Notes: generated by a model not told the origin, from the sequence alone. Counted from the first letter of the stretch, positions 24,258-33,993 are shown. The stretch: DNA of 64,000 nt from Trachythela sp. YZ-2020 (GCA_016169945.1 JADLSH010000082.1:992001-1056000); one strand, 5' to 3'. Translations and numbers: made by a program.

Positions 24258-24765
24258 TTACAATAGTGCGAGTTCCAACAAGGACATTGGTAAATTACTG
24301 GAGGGTAGTAGGGATACGGAGGTGGGGGGATCCAGGGGGGAAACCATGGTGGTGGAACAAATGATGGGGGAACAAATTGTGTTGGTGGTGGGAAACTTTG
24401 TGGGTAGGAAGATGGAAGATAGTTTGGTGTGTGCATTAATTGACGACACGAAATAATCTGGGTTTCCAAGGTGTCTGTAGTTAAAAGGGTTTGGTGCATA
24501 CCGTATACGTGTGCCTCGCCGTGCTGGCGGTGTGGGTGGGGATTCTGTCGCATGTTGTACTGGTACTTCGTTTTGTTGGTCTTCCAACCTCGTGTTCAGG
24601 TTAGGTTGATGAGTGTTTTCTGTTGCTGGTGTTTCCGATATATTGTTTGCTAGTTCTGTATTATCCAGTTCGCCCTTGCTGTCTCGTTCATCGCGTATTG
24701 CGTCATTTGAATGTTCATCATCATCATTATCACTATGTTCTGCTCTGTCTGCAATTTAGATTGCA
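24258..24765 (-). pseudogene. Gypsy integrase C-terminal tail
   Basis: An acidic region (DDDEHSNDAIRDERDSKGEL) and a Thr/Pro-rich linker lead to the basic block RRGTRIRYAPNPFNYRHLGN, a typical end of Gypsy polyproteins of this type. Another frame here (24200-24553) is Pro-rich and probably a shadow. The link to the catalytic core upstream needs a frameshift. Confidence 0.6.
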
Positions 24766-24892
24766 CTTTTCTCCTTCTTGTGATCCTTTTTAATTTGTTC
24801 TACGTTTTACTTGGAGTCCTGCTGTAAGTGGTAGAAAATCACACGGTAACAAGAGATTACGATGAAGTACCCGTTTCTTTCCGTCTTTTGCC

Positions 24893-25714
24893 TCAGGTTT
24901 CACTTCGTAGACTGGACTGTTCGGCATACAGCTTACAATAACATGAATGTCCCCCTCCCCTTGCGATATATGTCAATATTCCCGGGTCGCCCCGTTCACT
25001 TAAATTTCTTACCAATACACGATCACCTGGATTTAGTTTCGAATAGCTCGCACCTTTATCGTAATTTTTCTTTCCCTTTGAACTATTCTCAATAGTGTGT
25101 TCGCTGGCAAGAGCGTAGGCATCGTTCATTACACTGGACCATTTTTGAACATAATCTTTGTTATCGGACCTGTCCTCGGATTTATCAGAGCCAAAGATCA
25201 AATCAATCAGTATTCTTGGGGAACGACCGAAAAGCAGGAAGAATGGTGAAAAATCGGTAGCAGTACATTTTGTGCAATTATATGCGTGCACATCTTTCGA
25301 GACATGTTGGTTCCATCTGTTCTTTTGATTCTCTGGTAGTGTTTTTAGCATGGACAAAAGCGTTCTGTTGAATCTTTCTGCTTTTCCGTTTCCCTGTGGG
25401 TGATACGGTGTTGTTCTCGATCGGATTATTCCGCATAACTTCTCTAACTTATGAAATAACTTATTCTCGAAATCCCGTCCTTGATCATGAAAAATCCGGC
25501 TCGGAAATCCGTATTTAAGAATAAAATCGTTGTACAGTTTATCTGCTGCTGTTCGTGCTTCTTTATTGCTTATTGGATATGCTTGAGCGAAACGGGTAAA
25601 ATGATCAACTATTACGAGTGTGTATTCGTAACCGCCCGTGTTTCCGTGCTCCACCGCCCCTGCTTTGGACAAAGTAGAAAGCATTGTTGCAGAAACATTT
25701 GAGAATTTCTCCAA
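24893..25714 (-). pseudogene. Gypsy integrase catalytic core, first Asp region disrupted
   Basis: The frame contains YTLVIVDHFTRFAQAYP, FHDQGRDFENKLFHKLEKLC (second catalytic Asp), TTPYHPQGNGKAERFNRTLL (catalytic Glu) and the post-core strand LNPGDRVLVRNLSERGDPG. The region that should carry the first catalytic Asp is replaced by unrelated sequence (VSATMLSTLSKAGAVEH) next to the inserted repeat at 25.7-26.45 kb, so the triad is incomplete. A frameshift ends the frame in the C-terminal domain. The parent enzyme would insert retrotransposon cDNA. Confidence 0.8.
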
Positions 25715-25825
25715 AAAATTACCAAAAAATTACTAAAAATATTTAGTTACTAAAAAAGTCCCAAAAATTGCCAAAAATTACCAAAAGTAATTAAAATTAC
25801 CAAATCTGGTCACACTGATTACAGT

Positions 25826-26450
25826 GTTCGCTTGCGTGTTACCATGGTTACAGTAATCGATTTAGTACCTTTTTTTTTTCTTTTTTTTTTAAAGAACTTT
25901 ATTGGGTTAACTAGTATATTTACAATATTTATATGACAACAAATAATAAGACGAACATACACAAGTATAAAACAAGATAACCCAAACGGGATAAGTGCGA
26001 ACGGGACACGAAGTCCCATGCAGGGCACTCCCCGTGGAATAAATAATAACAAAGTTTATGTACAGTTCCTATGACAGGGACAGTCACGCACGAGGGACCA
26101 CGTACACGGCTGATCTACATCAAAAATTTGAGTATTTACATTATGATACATAAGTTTGATTGAACTTTTAAAAGTAGAAAGACGTGAGAAACTCGTGGGA
26201 GGAAGTATTTTACAAATCGAGTTCCATAATTTAACAATACGATTAAAGTAGGATGCTTGAAAAGTTCTGGTTTTACATAACGGTACTTTAAGGGTAAGAG
26301 ATGGATTTTGACTAAGTCTGGTGCGATCACTATTGACAAAGGAAACAAAATCATAAACGTTCATGTTACAATAACTTTTGGGCTGTTCGGGAACAATAAT
26401 TGTTTGGTTCTAAGGGCGAGGGGATTCTGCATGAATGTATTTCTAGTTAT
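25826..26450 (-). repeat. Repeat inserted in the Gypsy integrase, itself carrying a LINE fragment
   Basis: The outer pieces (26450-26369 and 25864-25826, minus strand) match one continuous stretch at 39424-39543 on the plus strand: TGCAGAATCCCCTCGCCC, GTTATTGTAACATGAA, then CTGTAACCATGGTAACACGC. Here the match is interrupted by about 500 bases of LINE sequence. The repeat family is not recognised. Confidence 0.65.
25865..26368 (-). mobile_element. LINE 3' fragment with A-rich tail
   Basis: On the minus strand, a frame (26364-26056) reads as the C-terminal end of a LINE reverse transcriptase (NRIVKLWNSICKILPPTSFS, LSTFKSSIKLMY). It is followed by a 3' UTR, an AATAAA at about 25904-25899 and an interrupted A-rich tail at 25889-25869. 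It is severely 5' truncated. No target duplication is evident, but the uninterrupted relative at 39424-39543 shows both edges. Confidence 0.7.
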
Positions 26451-27435
26451 ATTTTGTAACGGTGCACTCGTTTTCGTCGCGGAAGCTCGTTGTTACAGAC
26501 AGCTACATTATTTAGTTACAAACTGCGTAATGTCCTTTTGCATGCGCGACCAGAAAAATCTTTCTCTTGCTTGCTCAACTACTCTTTCGGATCCGAGGTT
26601 ACCCATATTCTGGTGCAGCTCTTTGTAAACTATTATTGTACGATAACACTGCGGCAGAACTAATTGCGTCGTTGGTCCGCGTCTTCTACTCATTACCATT
26701 TCTAACTTTTTCCATTCTCTCAGCAAAGCTTTAGTTTCCGGTGTTAGACCGTTTGTCTCTTTGTCTGTTGGGTATTTATTATTTGCCTTTAACATACGGA
26801 TTTTTTTCAAGACAAAGATCGCTGTAATGAGCTTAGTTCGGGTATAAATTCGCTTGTGCTTATGACCTCGGAGTTTCCTGTGATTGCAGTGATCCACGGT
26901 TCTTGTACCCGTACTCCATTCATGCATGCTTTTATGCAGTTTTGCGAGGTTTCTCTGCTGTACAGTTTCATATTGTCAACTATGTCCATAGGCATTCTTG
27001 ACAAGGCGTCAGCGTCCTTGTTCAAGGCTCCAAGTCTGTATGTGATGGTGAAGTTGTAGTTAGCCAATTCCGCGATCCAACGGTGTCCTGTTGCATTTAG
27101 TTTCGCGGATATTAACACATATGTCAATGGGTTATTGTCCGTAAAAACTGTGAACGACTTACGTTGTACAAGTAATCGCGAAACTGTTCGCACACCGCCC
27201 ATTTTAGGGCTAAAAATTCAAGTTTGCACGAGTCTAAGTAGTAATTTTTGTCGGCAGGGGTCAGACTTCGCGAACCATAACCGATTACGCGCATTTCACC
27301 ATTTTGTTCTTGGTACAAGACTGCACCGAGTCCTTCTTGGGATGCGTCAGTATGTAAGACAAATGGTTCGTTGTATTCCGGATACGCTAGAATCTGAGCA
27401 ATAGCAATACGCTGCTACAGTTGGTCTAAAATTGC
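26450..27435 (-). pseudogene. Gypsy RNase H and integrase zinc-binding region
   Basis: RNase H is seen from 27430 downward: HTDASQEGLGAVLYQEQNG (Asp), CKLEFLALKWAV (Glu), FTDNNPLTYVLISAK (Asp) and DADALSRMP. A small frame disruption lies near 27170-27200. The H2C2 region (PQCYRTIIVYKELHQNMGN through RFFWSRMQKDITQFV) follows in another frame. The usual second zinc-binding His appears as Asn in NMGNLGSERV, and the cysteine pair is lost to stops near 26508-26460. The gene is therefore inactive. Confidence 0.8.
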
Positions 27436-27629
27436 ACTATTCCCACTGGGAGTTCCGGCGCATTATGCCAAGATAGGAGCTAATTTTAAAACACTCTGTT
27501 AGCTAGTAAAAGGGGAAACCACTAGGGACAAGCAAAATAGTTTAAAAGGAGTGCGGGGTCCAATTTTACTCATTCTACGTTGGAAAGCAGAAGAGATACA
27601 AGTTTTAAGTCGTTCAAGTATTTAGCGCG
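27436..27629 (+). repeat. Split direct repeat A1
   Basis: Left terminal repeat of the tyrosine-recombinase element; matches A2 at 31290-31480 with about three substitutions and two short indels. Both share the edge ACTATT and the end ATTTAGCGCG. A 15-base segment just inside (27640-27654) is the exact reverse complement of 31497-31511 near B2. Confidence 0.9.
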
Positions 27630-27900
27630 TGATTCTCAGGTGTCGCGACTGAGCCTCACCAGTATGGATAACCCAGTTGTTCCAGGGGAGATTAATGTAG
27701 ACGAAGTAATACAAGCTTTTAACGTCGCTCATCCGAACGCTATACATGAAGCAGCCCCAGAACGCCAACCTGCAGAAGCACCGCCACACGCCATCGAAGC
27801 ACCGCCGCATGTCAACGAAGCACCGCCACAGCAACCAGGGCAAATAATCCCGCCACCTATGCCTCAGGTTCGTATAGTTTGGGTTTATCAGCAAGGTTGA
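27580..27900 (+). CDS. Small proline/alanine-rich ORF in the YR element
   Basis: An open frame beginning inside A1, with an ATG at 27664 (MDNPVVPGEINVDEVIQAFN). It carries three near-copies of an EAPPH(A/V)xEAPPH repeat and ends RIVWVYQQG. Its position at the 5' end of the element suggests a short first ORF or a first exon of the Gag-like protein. I recognise no domain. Confidence 0.4.
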   Translation: MESRRDTSFKSFKYLARDSQVSRLSLTSMDNPVVPGEINVDEVIQAFNVAHPNAIHEAAPERQPAEAPPHAIEAPPHVNEAPPQQPGQIIPPPMPQVRIVWVYQQG

Positions 27901-28449
27901 TTTTCAGTGTGTCATTTACGTGGTATTGCAATGGTACGCTTAGCCTTAACGCTTAATCGTTCTTATTTGTTTACCCGATTAAAGCTCGTTAGTAATGCCT
28001 AATGCCGTAATGGTTTAGGGGCGTTATGTCAAATTAGCTTTTCTCCTTTATTCTATACAGTACATCTATGTTTGTAGCAATTAGCAGGGCTCAGTTTTGC
28101 GTTTGCATTACGCCCCAGACAGCGATATTTACGGCAACGTAGCACGTCCCATATATTTCTACGGTATTAAACACGATGTTTACCGTTAAATTCCCCGTTT
28201 TTATAGCCTTATGTGTTATGCATGCTACACACTATTGTAGTTAGACAATACCTCATAACACTTTATGAAATTCCCTACAGGCACTTTTATAGCGTTAATT
28301 AGAATACCGATTTCGTCGTTGGGTTTGCCGCGATTATTTATTCCGTTTACGGCCAGTTTGAAGTACGTTTAGCTGCTGTATACAGTATACTATAGCTATA
28401 TAAGCTATAGTTGGCAACCACTACGGGCGGTAACAAATAATCTATCCTT
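27901..28449 (+). other. Non-coding part of the YR element
   Basis: No coding signal; lies between the small Pro-rich ORF and the tandem repeat block. Confidence 0.4.
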
Positions 28450-29445
28450 TGAGCAAGACAATCTCTGGGTGAGACAACGAAGATTTATCCTCGGTGTGAG
28501 GCAACAAAATTTATTCTCTGTGTGAGACAACAGTTTATTCTCTGTGTGAGACAATCTCTGTGTGAGACAACAAAATTCATTCTCTGTGTGAGACAATCTC
28601 TGTGTGAGGCAACAAAATTTATTCTCTGTGTGAGACAATCGCTGTGTGAGACAACAAAATTTATTCTCTGTGTGAGATAATCTCTGTGTCAGACAACAAA
28701 ATTTATTCTCTGTGTGAGACAACAAAATGTATTCTCTGTGTGAGACAACGAAATTTATTCTCTGTGTGAGACAATCTCTGTGTGAGACAACAAAATTTAT
28801 TCTCTGTGTGAGACAACAAATTTTATTCTCTCTGTGAGACAACAAAATTTATTCTCTGTGTGAGACAACAGAATTTATTCTCTGTGTGAGACAATCTCTG
28901 TGTGAGACAACAAAATTTGTTCTCTGTGTGAGACAACGAAATGTATTCTCGGTGTGAGACAGCACATTTTATTCTCTCTGTGAGACAACAGAATTTATTC
29001 TCTGTGTGAGACAATCTCTGTGTGAGACAACACAATTCATTCTCTGTGTGAGATAATCTCTGTGTGAGACAACAAAATTTATTCTCTGTGTGAGACAATC
29101 TCTGTGTGAGACAACAAAATGTATTCTCTGTGTGAGACAACAAATTTTATTCTCTCTGTGAGACAACAAAATTTATTCTCTGTGTGAGATAATCTCTGTG
29201 TGAGACAACAAAATTTATTCTCTGTGTGAGACAACAAAATTTATTCTCTGTGTGCGAAAACGAAATTTATTCTCTGTGTGAGACAACAAAATTTATTCTC
29301 TGGGTGAGACAGTCTCGGTGTGAGACAACAAAATTTATTCTCTGTGTGAGACAACAAAATTTATTCTCTGTGTGAGACAATCTCTGTGTGAGACAACTAA
29401 ACTTATTCTCTGTGAGATAACAAAACGTATTCTCTGTGGGACGCG
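28450..29445. repeat. 1 kb tandem array of TCTCTGTGTGAGACAA-type units in the YR element
   Basis: About 1 kb of imperfect tandem units alternates short (TCTCTGTGTGAGACAA) and longer forms (adding CAAAATTTATTC). Variants (GGTGTGAG, TCTCTCTGTGAG, AATGTATTC) are scattered. Minus-strand frames that look like repeated CLTQRLSHTENKF are translations of the array, not a real protein. The array lies inside the element, before the Gag-like ORF. Confidence 0.93.
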
Positions 29446-29706
29446 AATAAATTTCTGAATGGCCCCACAATTTAGCTATGAACTATACCCTCTATAGACT
29501 ATACGCAACTATACTATGTCATCTAGGACTATGAATGGGAGCCAACGAATTATAGTTGAAAACATAGTCATAGTGTGAAACGCACAGGGGTTACTTAGGG
29601 GCCATTAAAATTATGCAACGGCATTCGGAATATGACGTATGCAGGGTATTTACAGTATGTTCGCCAAGTCTAAGCCTCGGGTCCGCAAAATGAGCGCTCC
29701 GCCGCC

Positions 29707-30015
29707 GTGACGAAAACTGTAAAACAAGTCCCCCACGGTACTTTGCGTCAGGCGATCGATAGGCGAAGAGGGTATAGCTCGTCAGGCTGTTTGTGTGTGG
29801 CAGGTGTAAGTACGGTATTAGCTATCCTCATTCACAACATGGGTCAACATTTTCTGTCCATGACTGATCATGATCCGTTCACTTTCATAGGCAATTTTCC
29901 GGGGTTTTATTACCCCTCTTGTATTTTGATTCGAGAGGGGCAATTCTTAATATACGCCTTATACTCTGTCCACGACGGAGTTCTCGATCAGATGCATTGG
30001 GGTGAGATTACCTAA
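29707..30015 (+). CDS. Unidentified ORF in the YR element
   Basis: A 102-codon frame (from a GTG-initiated stretch; first residues TKTVKQVPHGTLRQAIDRRR) with a hydrophobic middle (CVAGVSTVLAILIHNMGQHF). It ends at an A-rich tract (30015-30080). No family recognised. It could be a chance frame in the 5' part of the gag region. Confidence 0.25.
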   Translation: MTKTVKQVPHGTLRQAIDRRRGYSSSGCLCVAGVSTVLAILIHNMGQHFLSMTDHDPFTFIGNFPGFYYPSCILIREGQFLIYALYSVHDGVLDQMHWGEIT

Positions 30016-30120
30016 AAAAAACAAAAAAAACAAAAAAAACCCACAAAAAAAAAAAACCCCACAAAAAACCTCCCCAAAAAACCAATCACGCTCGATTCTC
30101 TACAAGCGCAAGTTGAACTA

Positions 30121-30498
30121 TTGTTGACAAAGACCAACACAAACACGATGGCGATGGCATTAGTCCAATTAAGGCATGAACTCTCAAAGCCAGCGGGGAT
30201 TTTTTATCCTTTTGTAGCGGTGGCTACACTCGAGAACCTAGTGGACGTGTCAAGGGAAAACGGAGACATCAACGCTCGTCGCTACAATTCCATATATAAA
30301 CACACTCGCTCCTTGCAACAGCATCCTCAGTTCCAGTCTCTACTATTGAAGTTGATGGACGACAAACAGGAAATGGAAATAGCCAAACTTATCGAGAAGT
30401 CACTCAAACATTCTGCGCCCACGTGGTCTCCCCCTGTGAACCCTCGAAGACAATCTGGTCCCAGCGCTTCATCCAGGCAATCACGTCTAGGTCTCTAG
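30121..30498 (+). CDS. Gag-like ORF of the YR element
   Basis: The frame (TKTNTNTMAMALVQLRHELS, KPAGIFYPFVAVATLENLVD, HTRSLQQHPQFQSLLLKLMD) resembles the charged, helical first ORF I associate with cnidarian tyrosine-recombinase elements. It lacks the zinc knuckle that often follows. The last 20 or so codons overlap the recombinase frame in another register and look unrelated. That suggests a deletion joined gag close to the recombinase gene, removing the RT/RNase H region. Function by analogy: particle or nucleic-acid binding. Confidence 0.5.
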   Translation: MLTKTNTNTMAMALVQLRHELSKPAGIFYPFVAVATLENLVDVSRENGDINARRYNSIYKHTRSLQQHPQFQSLLLKLMDDKQEMEIAKLIEKSLKHSAPTWSPPVNPRRQSGPSASSRQSRLGL

Positions 30499-31088
30499 GA
30501 CGTGTCAAGACCAAAGAAATACTTTCATTGCCCGATAACGAAGGACTCTTGTTTCGACACATCTGGGAAAACGCTCCGAGGCAACGATGTCCATATTTCG
30601 CGGTGCGTGCATGTGCTGATTCAACGGTCTGCCCGCTTACAAACCTCTTCCTATACGTGCATCTCTCAGAGGCCATGGGAATCAATTTACGAAATGGTTA
30701 TTTGTTTCGCGCATCAAACAGCAAGGGACAAATCACTCGAAACGCTTTCCAAGGTTCTGCAGTGGGAAACCGACTTAAAAGGCACCTGACCGCTTTACAG
30801 ATTTCTGACGGGGAAACAATGCACAGTTTTCGCTCAGGATGTTCCATAACTTTGTCTCTTTTAGGCGCCGACGACGACGATGTCGCGCAACATGTGGGCT
30901 GGAAGAGCTTGGGACCTGCGCAATACTACACACAAACCCGCCAAGTCATGCACACCTCGGACACAGCTACCCTCCTTAGTACCGCCGCCACGCCTACTAC
31001 GTCGATGCTTTCATCTCAAGCCTCTCGTGTTGGCTCGCAACTCCGGAACCGAAACAATTTGGACAATTTCTCGCTGACATTTCTTTAA
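30423..31088 (+). CDS. Tyrosine recombinase (C-terminal catalytic domain)
   Basis: The catalytic half of a phage-integrase-type recombinase is intact. The first Arg is likely in SRSLGRVKTKEIL. The strand CPLTNLFLYVHLSEAMGINL and NGYLFRASNSKG follow, then GETMHSFRSGCSITLSLLG (His-x-x-Arg box), DVAQHVGWKSLG (third-box His/Trp) and the nucleophile in AQYYTQTRQVM. Only about 220 codons remain, less than the 300-350 expected, so the N-terminal DNA-binding half is missing or lies across a deletion near 30420. The enzyme would insert the circular DNA form of the element. Immediately downstream is B1. Confidence 0.82.
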   Translation: MVSPCEPSKTIWSQRFIQAITSRSLGRVKTKEILSLPDNEGLLFRHIWENAPRQRCPYFAVRACADSTVCPLTNLFLYVHLSEAMGINLRNGYLFRASNSKGQITRNAFQGSAVGNRLKRHLTALQISDGETMHSFRSGCSITLSLLGADDDDVAQHVGWKSLGPAQYYTQTRQVMHTSDTATLLSTAATPTTSMLSSQASRVGSQLRNRNNLDNFSLTFL

Positions 31089-31215
31089 CTCTGCGCTTTA
31101 ATATTATATGGGGTCTTATTATACATTATTATATTCTGAGTATTGGAGAGAACGAGTGACGTATTTCTGTTTTGCTGGGGAAAATCGTTAAATAAAGCCC
31201 TACATCTGTGAGGGC

Positions 31216-31294
31216 GAAATTAATTTGTCCCCATTCTTAATGCCCTCAGCTTGGCCATTGTGTGGCGGAAGGAGCAGTGGAAATATAATACTAT
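31216..31294 (+). repeat. Split direct repeat B1
   Basis: Identical over 79 bases to B2 (31541-31619); shares its last five bases (ACTAT) with the start of A2. Confidence 0.93.
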
Positions 31295-31480
31295 TGCCAC
31301 TGGGAGTTCCGGCGCATTATGCCAAGATAGGAGCTCATTTTAAAACACTCTGTTAGCTAGTAAAGGGGAAACCACTAGGAACAAGCAAAATAGTTTAAAA
31401 GGAGTGCGGGGTCCAATTTTACTCATTCTACGTTGGAAAGCAGAAGAGATACAAGTTAAGTCGTTCAAGTATTTAGCGCG
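31290..31480 (+). repeat. Split direct repeat A2
   Basis: Near-identical to A1 at the left end of the element. The 60 bases that follow (31481-31540) separate it from B2 and include a segment complementary to a site just inside A1. Confidence 0.93.
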
Positions 31481-31540
31481 CGCCCACCCACCTCCCCTCA
31501 GTCGCGACACCCCTTACCTTTCGCCCACTTTGTCCAAGCT

Positions 31541-31619
31541 GAAATTAATTTGTCCCCATTCTTAATGCCCTCAGCTTGGCCATTGTGTGGCGGAAGGAGC
31601 AGTGGAAATATAATACTAT
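31541..31619 (+). repeat. Split direct repeat B2 (right end of element)
   Basis: Exact copy of B1. The element ends within the final ACTAT; Gypsy pol sequence resumes at once. Confidence 0.93.
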
Positions 31620-31690
31620 GTTCACCCGTCCATGAGATAGTTTGAGAAGACGGTACTTGGGGTGTTTTTGATTTATTGTTTCGTTCCACG
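31618..31690 (-). pseudogene. Gypsy reverse transcriptase C-terminal fragment
   Basis: The minus-strand frame PQVPSSQTISWTGEH is the segment that precedes the RNase H part located on the other side of the YR element. The Gypsy pol reading frame is resumed there if two bases at the junction are assigned to the target. Upstream RT motifs are not recognisable beyond 31690. Confidence 0.7.
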
Positions 31691-33290
31691 CAGGAACGAA
31701 ACGGTACTGTATTTGGTTTCGAGCAACGTCACAGCAAAATGAGGTCAAATGTCAAAGTTATCCAATCTTTAGCAAGTATTATTGCTGAAACGTCAATTAC
31801 TTTTTGAATCATCCAATGAGATGATCGTTCCTCGTATATGAAGTTTTATGGAGGCGTGGCCTACAACCGGAATTCTTAGTTAATTATTATACCAATAAAA
31901 CTACTGCTTTGTGTGACCCGGCCGTAGCCTAGATTTTAGCCAAAATAGTAGGCTCTTGCTTGGACTTCCCCTTATCTAGGCCTGGGAACAGCTTCACAAA
32001 GAATGAATGAGCCCAGATATTATATTATACGCTTAGCTAATACTTCATACAAAAAATTAAAAAATTAAGTTTTTATATGTTGAAAAATAAGAATACTGCA
32101 TCATTATAGGCATGTACAAATGCACGCTCGTTGCCACACGCTCTTGTCATATATAAATACCACCTAAAAACTCATTAATAATTCATGAGGAAAATTCAAA
32201 AGAAATGAATGTTTAATCAGAACCTCTTTCACAGGCTCTTATCTCTTGGGGCGATAATACCCTGTATGGAGCTGGTGTATCACGTGTCACCCGGATTTCG
32301 CGTGATAAATTGAGAATACACTTAGGGAGGGGTGGTACAGGAGCGTGTTGTCTTCTGTGATATTGTTGCGTTTGGAAAAAGTATTTTGGGGCGATGAATT
32401 GAAAATTTGCAACAAGAAATTGTGACAAAACTGTTGTTACAAAAAAGTCGCATTCATCACACGTCACTTCCTACTGTATCCTGGAGTGTTGAGTTACATT
32501 TCAAGCGATATCTGCGATAAGTAGCGATAAGTTGGATCAGATTTCAGTACACAACAATGCTTGTCCAGCCAAGGAAAGCACGCGTCGCACGGTATTTTAA
32601 TATAAAACACAATCAATAAAACATATCTTCTATAGACTGACTGATATGATTGTTAACAGTGTTGAACCTTATCCTGTTTGGTATTCAAACTGCAAACAAA
32701 ATGGATTTTTTTAATGTTGACATATGGAATTGCTATAAAATATCGAGATCCTACTGTGTGTAAACAACGCTATCCAGAGGTTAAATCTCGTTCAAGATTG
32801 TAAAATATCCCGCCTTGGCATCGCTAAACTCGACGATCAAGAAGTATGTCGAAGTATAACTTTCTGTTACCAAACGTACGGTAAAATTATCCGATAAAGG
32901 CAAATTCAACGACTCTTCCGTGCGTGCGGTACAACTTGAATATTAACGATAAAACATATGTAATTAAACTTCATATGTGTTAATAGCATACACCACATTT
33001 TAAATCCTAAATAGTTTTCATCGTCTTTCTAGCTTGATCTAATATAATGTAGAAAAGGGATTTAGAATACAGTTATTTAGTATTTGCTGAAAGTATCCAT
33101 ATCACTATGCTATTGTGTCTGCATGTGCATATGCCGGTCTGTAACTGTGAGACAATGAGACATCAGTGTCCAATAAGCCGACTTATTTTAAAGTCTTTAT
33201 CCTATAGTATAGACAAAATTTAGTGTACAACTATGTTTTTATTTTGCTGTACTATACACTCTACAGCTGATTCAATGGGAACTCTAACTC
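31691..33290. other. No recognisable gene
   Basis: A minus-strand frame at 32213-32467 (including LSREIRVTRDTPAPYRVLSP) is open but not recognised. Otherwise AT-rich sequence without structure. Confidence 0.4.
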
Positions 33291-33299
33291 TGAAGGGCT

Positions 33300-33575
33300 A
33301 AATTTTACATATATATATATATATAGTCTAATCTGCAGACATGCATGTTTCGCCGTTCAACGGCTCGTCAGTGCAGCTTGTAACGCAGTCTAGATGCGAG
33401 TGACTTCGTATTTATACACCATACTCTTGCCCTCACCAAGCGCATGTGGTACAATACTCAGACACATGCGCATCCAGACATGCGTGAAGTGTCTTGGGGC
33501 CAGAGTGCTCCAACGACCACAAGGGAAGTGAGCTTTTGCATTCATAAAGACTTTAATATATATATATATATATAT
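33300..33575. repeat. Penelope/Neptune-like terminal repeat scrap with (TA)n flanks
   Basis: Contains CATGTTTCGCCGTTCAACGG followed by CTCGTCAGTGCAGC, a phrase typical of Penelope-like element ends in marine invertebrates. It lies between two (TA)n runs (33308-33326 and about 33551-33573). No coding part is present. Confidence 0.45.
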
Positions 33576-33993
33576 CTGTGGAAAGGCTACGCATCAGTTT
33601 TTATGAATTATGTATAAAAAATATTTTGTAAAGTTTTGTAAAGCTGATGCGCTATCATTCCTTTGCATATAGCCTATATTTACAATACAATACTATATCG
33701 TAATTTGTATTTTCCCCCAGCTGCGCACGAGGCTATAAAATTTTGCCTTCACTCAGGCTTTAGACTTGTACATGTTTATAGAATCGGCAACAAGAAGGAA
33801 GTTCTCGAATAACATAAATCCGGCATAATATAATTACCACATTTCCCTGAGAATTTTTGTATCTTACTACCTTCTAAACTGTAAAATGCTTCAACAGATT
33901 TTAGAGTGGACATCAATCTCCGCACGTTTATAGCTTAGCTAGTGTTTGGTAAAAGCATAGTTAAAATGTCGTATATATAATGGTAAAAGTCCC
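33576..33993. other. No gene seen
   Basis: AT-rich sequence between the Penelope-like scrap and the next transposon end. Confidence 0.4.

Larger units (their letters stand above)
27436..31617 (+). mobile_element. Tyrosine-recombinase retroelement (Ngaro/PAT-like) with split direct repeats
   Basis: The 4.18 kb element has the order A1 (27436-27629), internal region, B1 (31216-31294), A2 (31290-31480), short unique segment, B2 (31541-31619). B1 and B2 are identical over 79 bases, and A1 and A2 differ at only a few positions. A1-B1-A2-B2 split direct repeats are diagnostic of Ngaro/PAT-type DIRS-like elements, and a tyrosine recombinase gene is present just before B1. It interrupts a Gypsy pol gene without a target duplication, as expected for recombinase-mediated insertion. 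No reverse transcriptase or RNase H of its own is visible, so this looks like a deleted, non-autonomous copy. Confidence 0.82.
23646..31690 (-). mobile_element. Gypsy LTR retrotransposon remnant, split by two insertions
   Basis: On the minus strand the surviving parts run RT end (31690-31620), RNase H (27430-26935), H2C2 zinc-binding region (26927-26450), integrase core (25714-24893), C-terminal tail (about 24765-24258) and 3' LTR (23967-23646). A tyrosine-recombinase element (27436-31617) interrupts the pol gene between RT and RNase H. A repeat carrying a LINE 3' fragment interrupts the integrase. The 5' LTR, gag and most of RT were not found. All parts carry stops or frameshifts. Confidence 0.8.

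Noticed and set aside
24200..24553. Proline-rich protein on the minus strand
   Set aside because: It overlaps the Gypsy integrase tail in another frame; the tail frame carries the recognisable motif.
28405..29470. Apparent repeat protein with CLTQRLSHTENKF units on the minus strand
   Set aside because: The frame follows a tandem DNA array whose unit length keeps it open by chance; units alternate between frames and have no start context. Also considered as a CRISPR-like array and rejected: repeats are contiguous without unique spacers and the DNA is animal.
30404..30685. Minus-strand frame opposite the recombinase
   Set aside because: Antisense shadow of the tyrosine recombinase gene; no independent motif.
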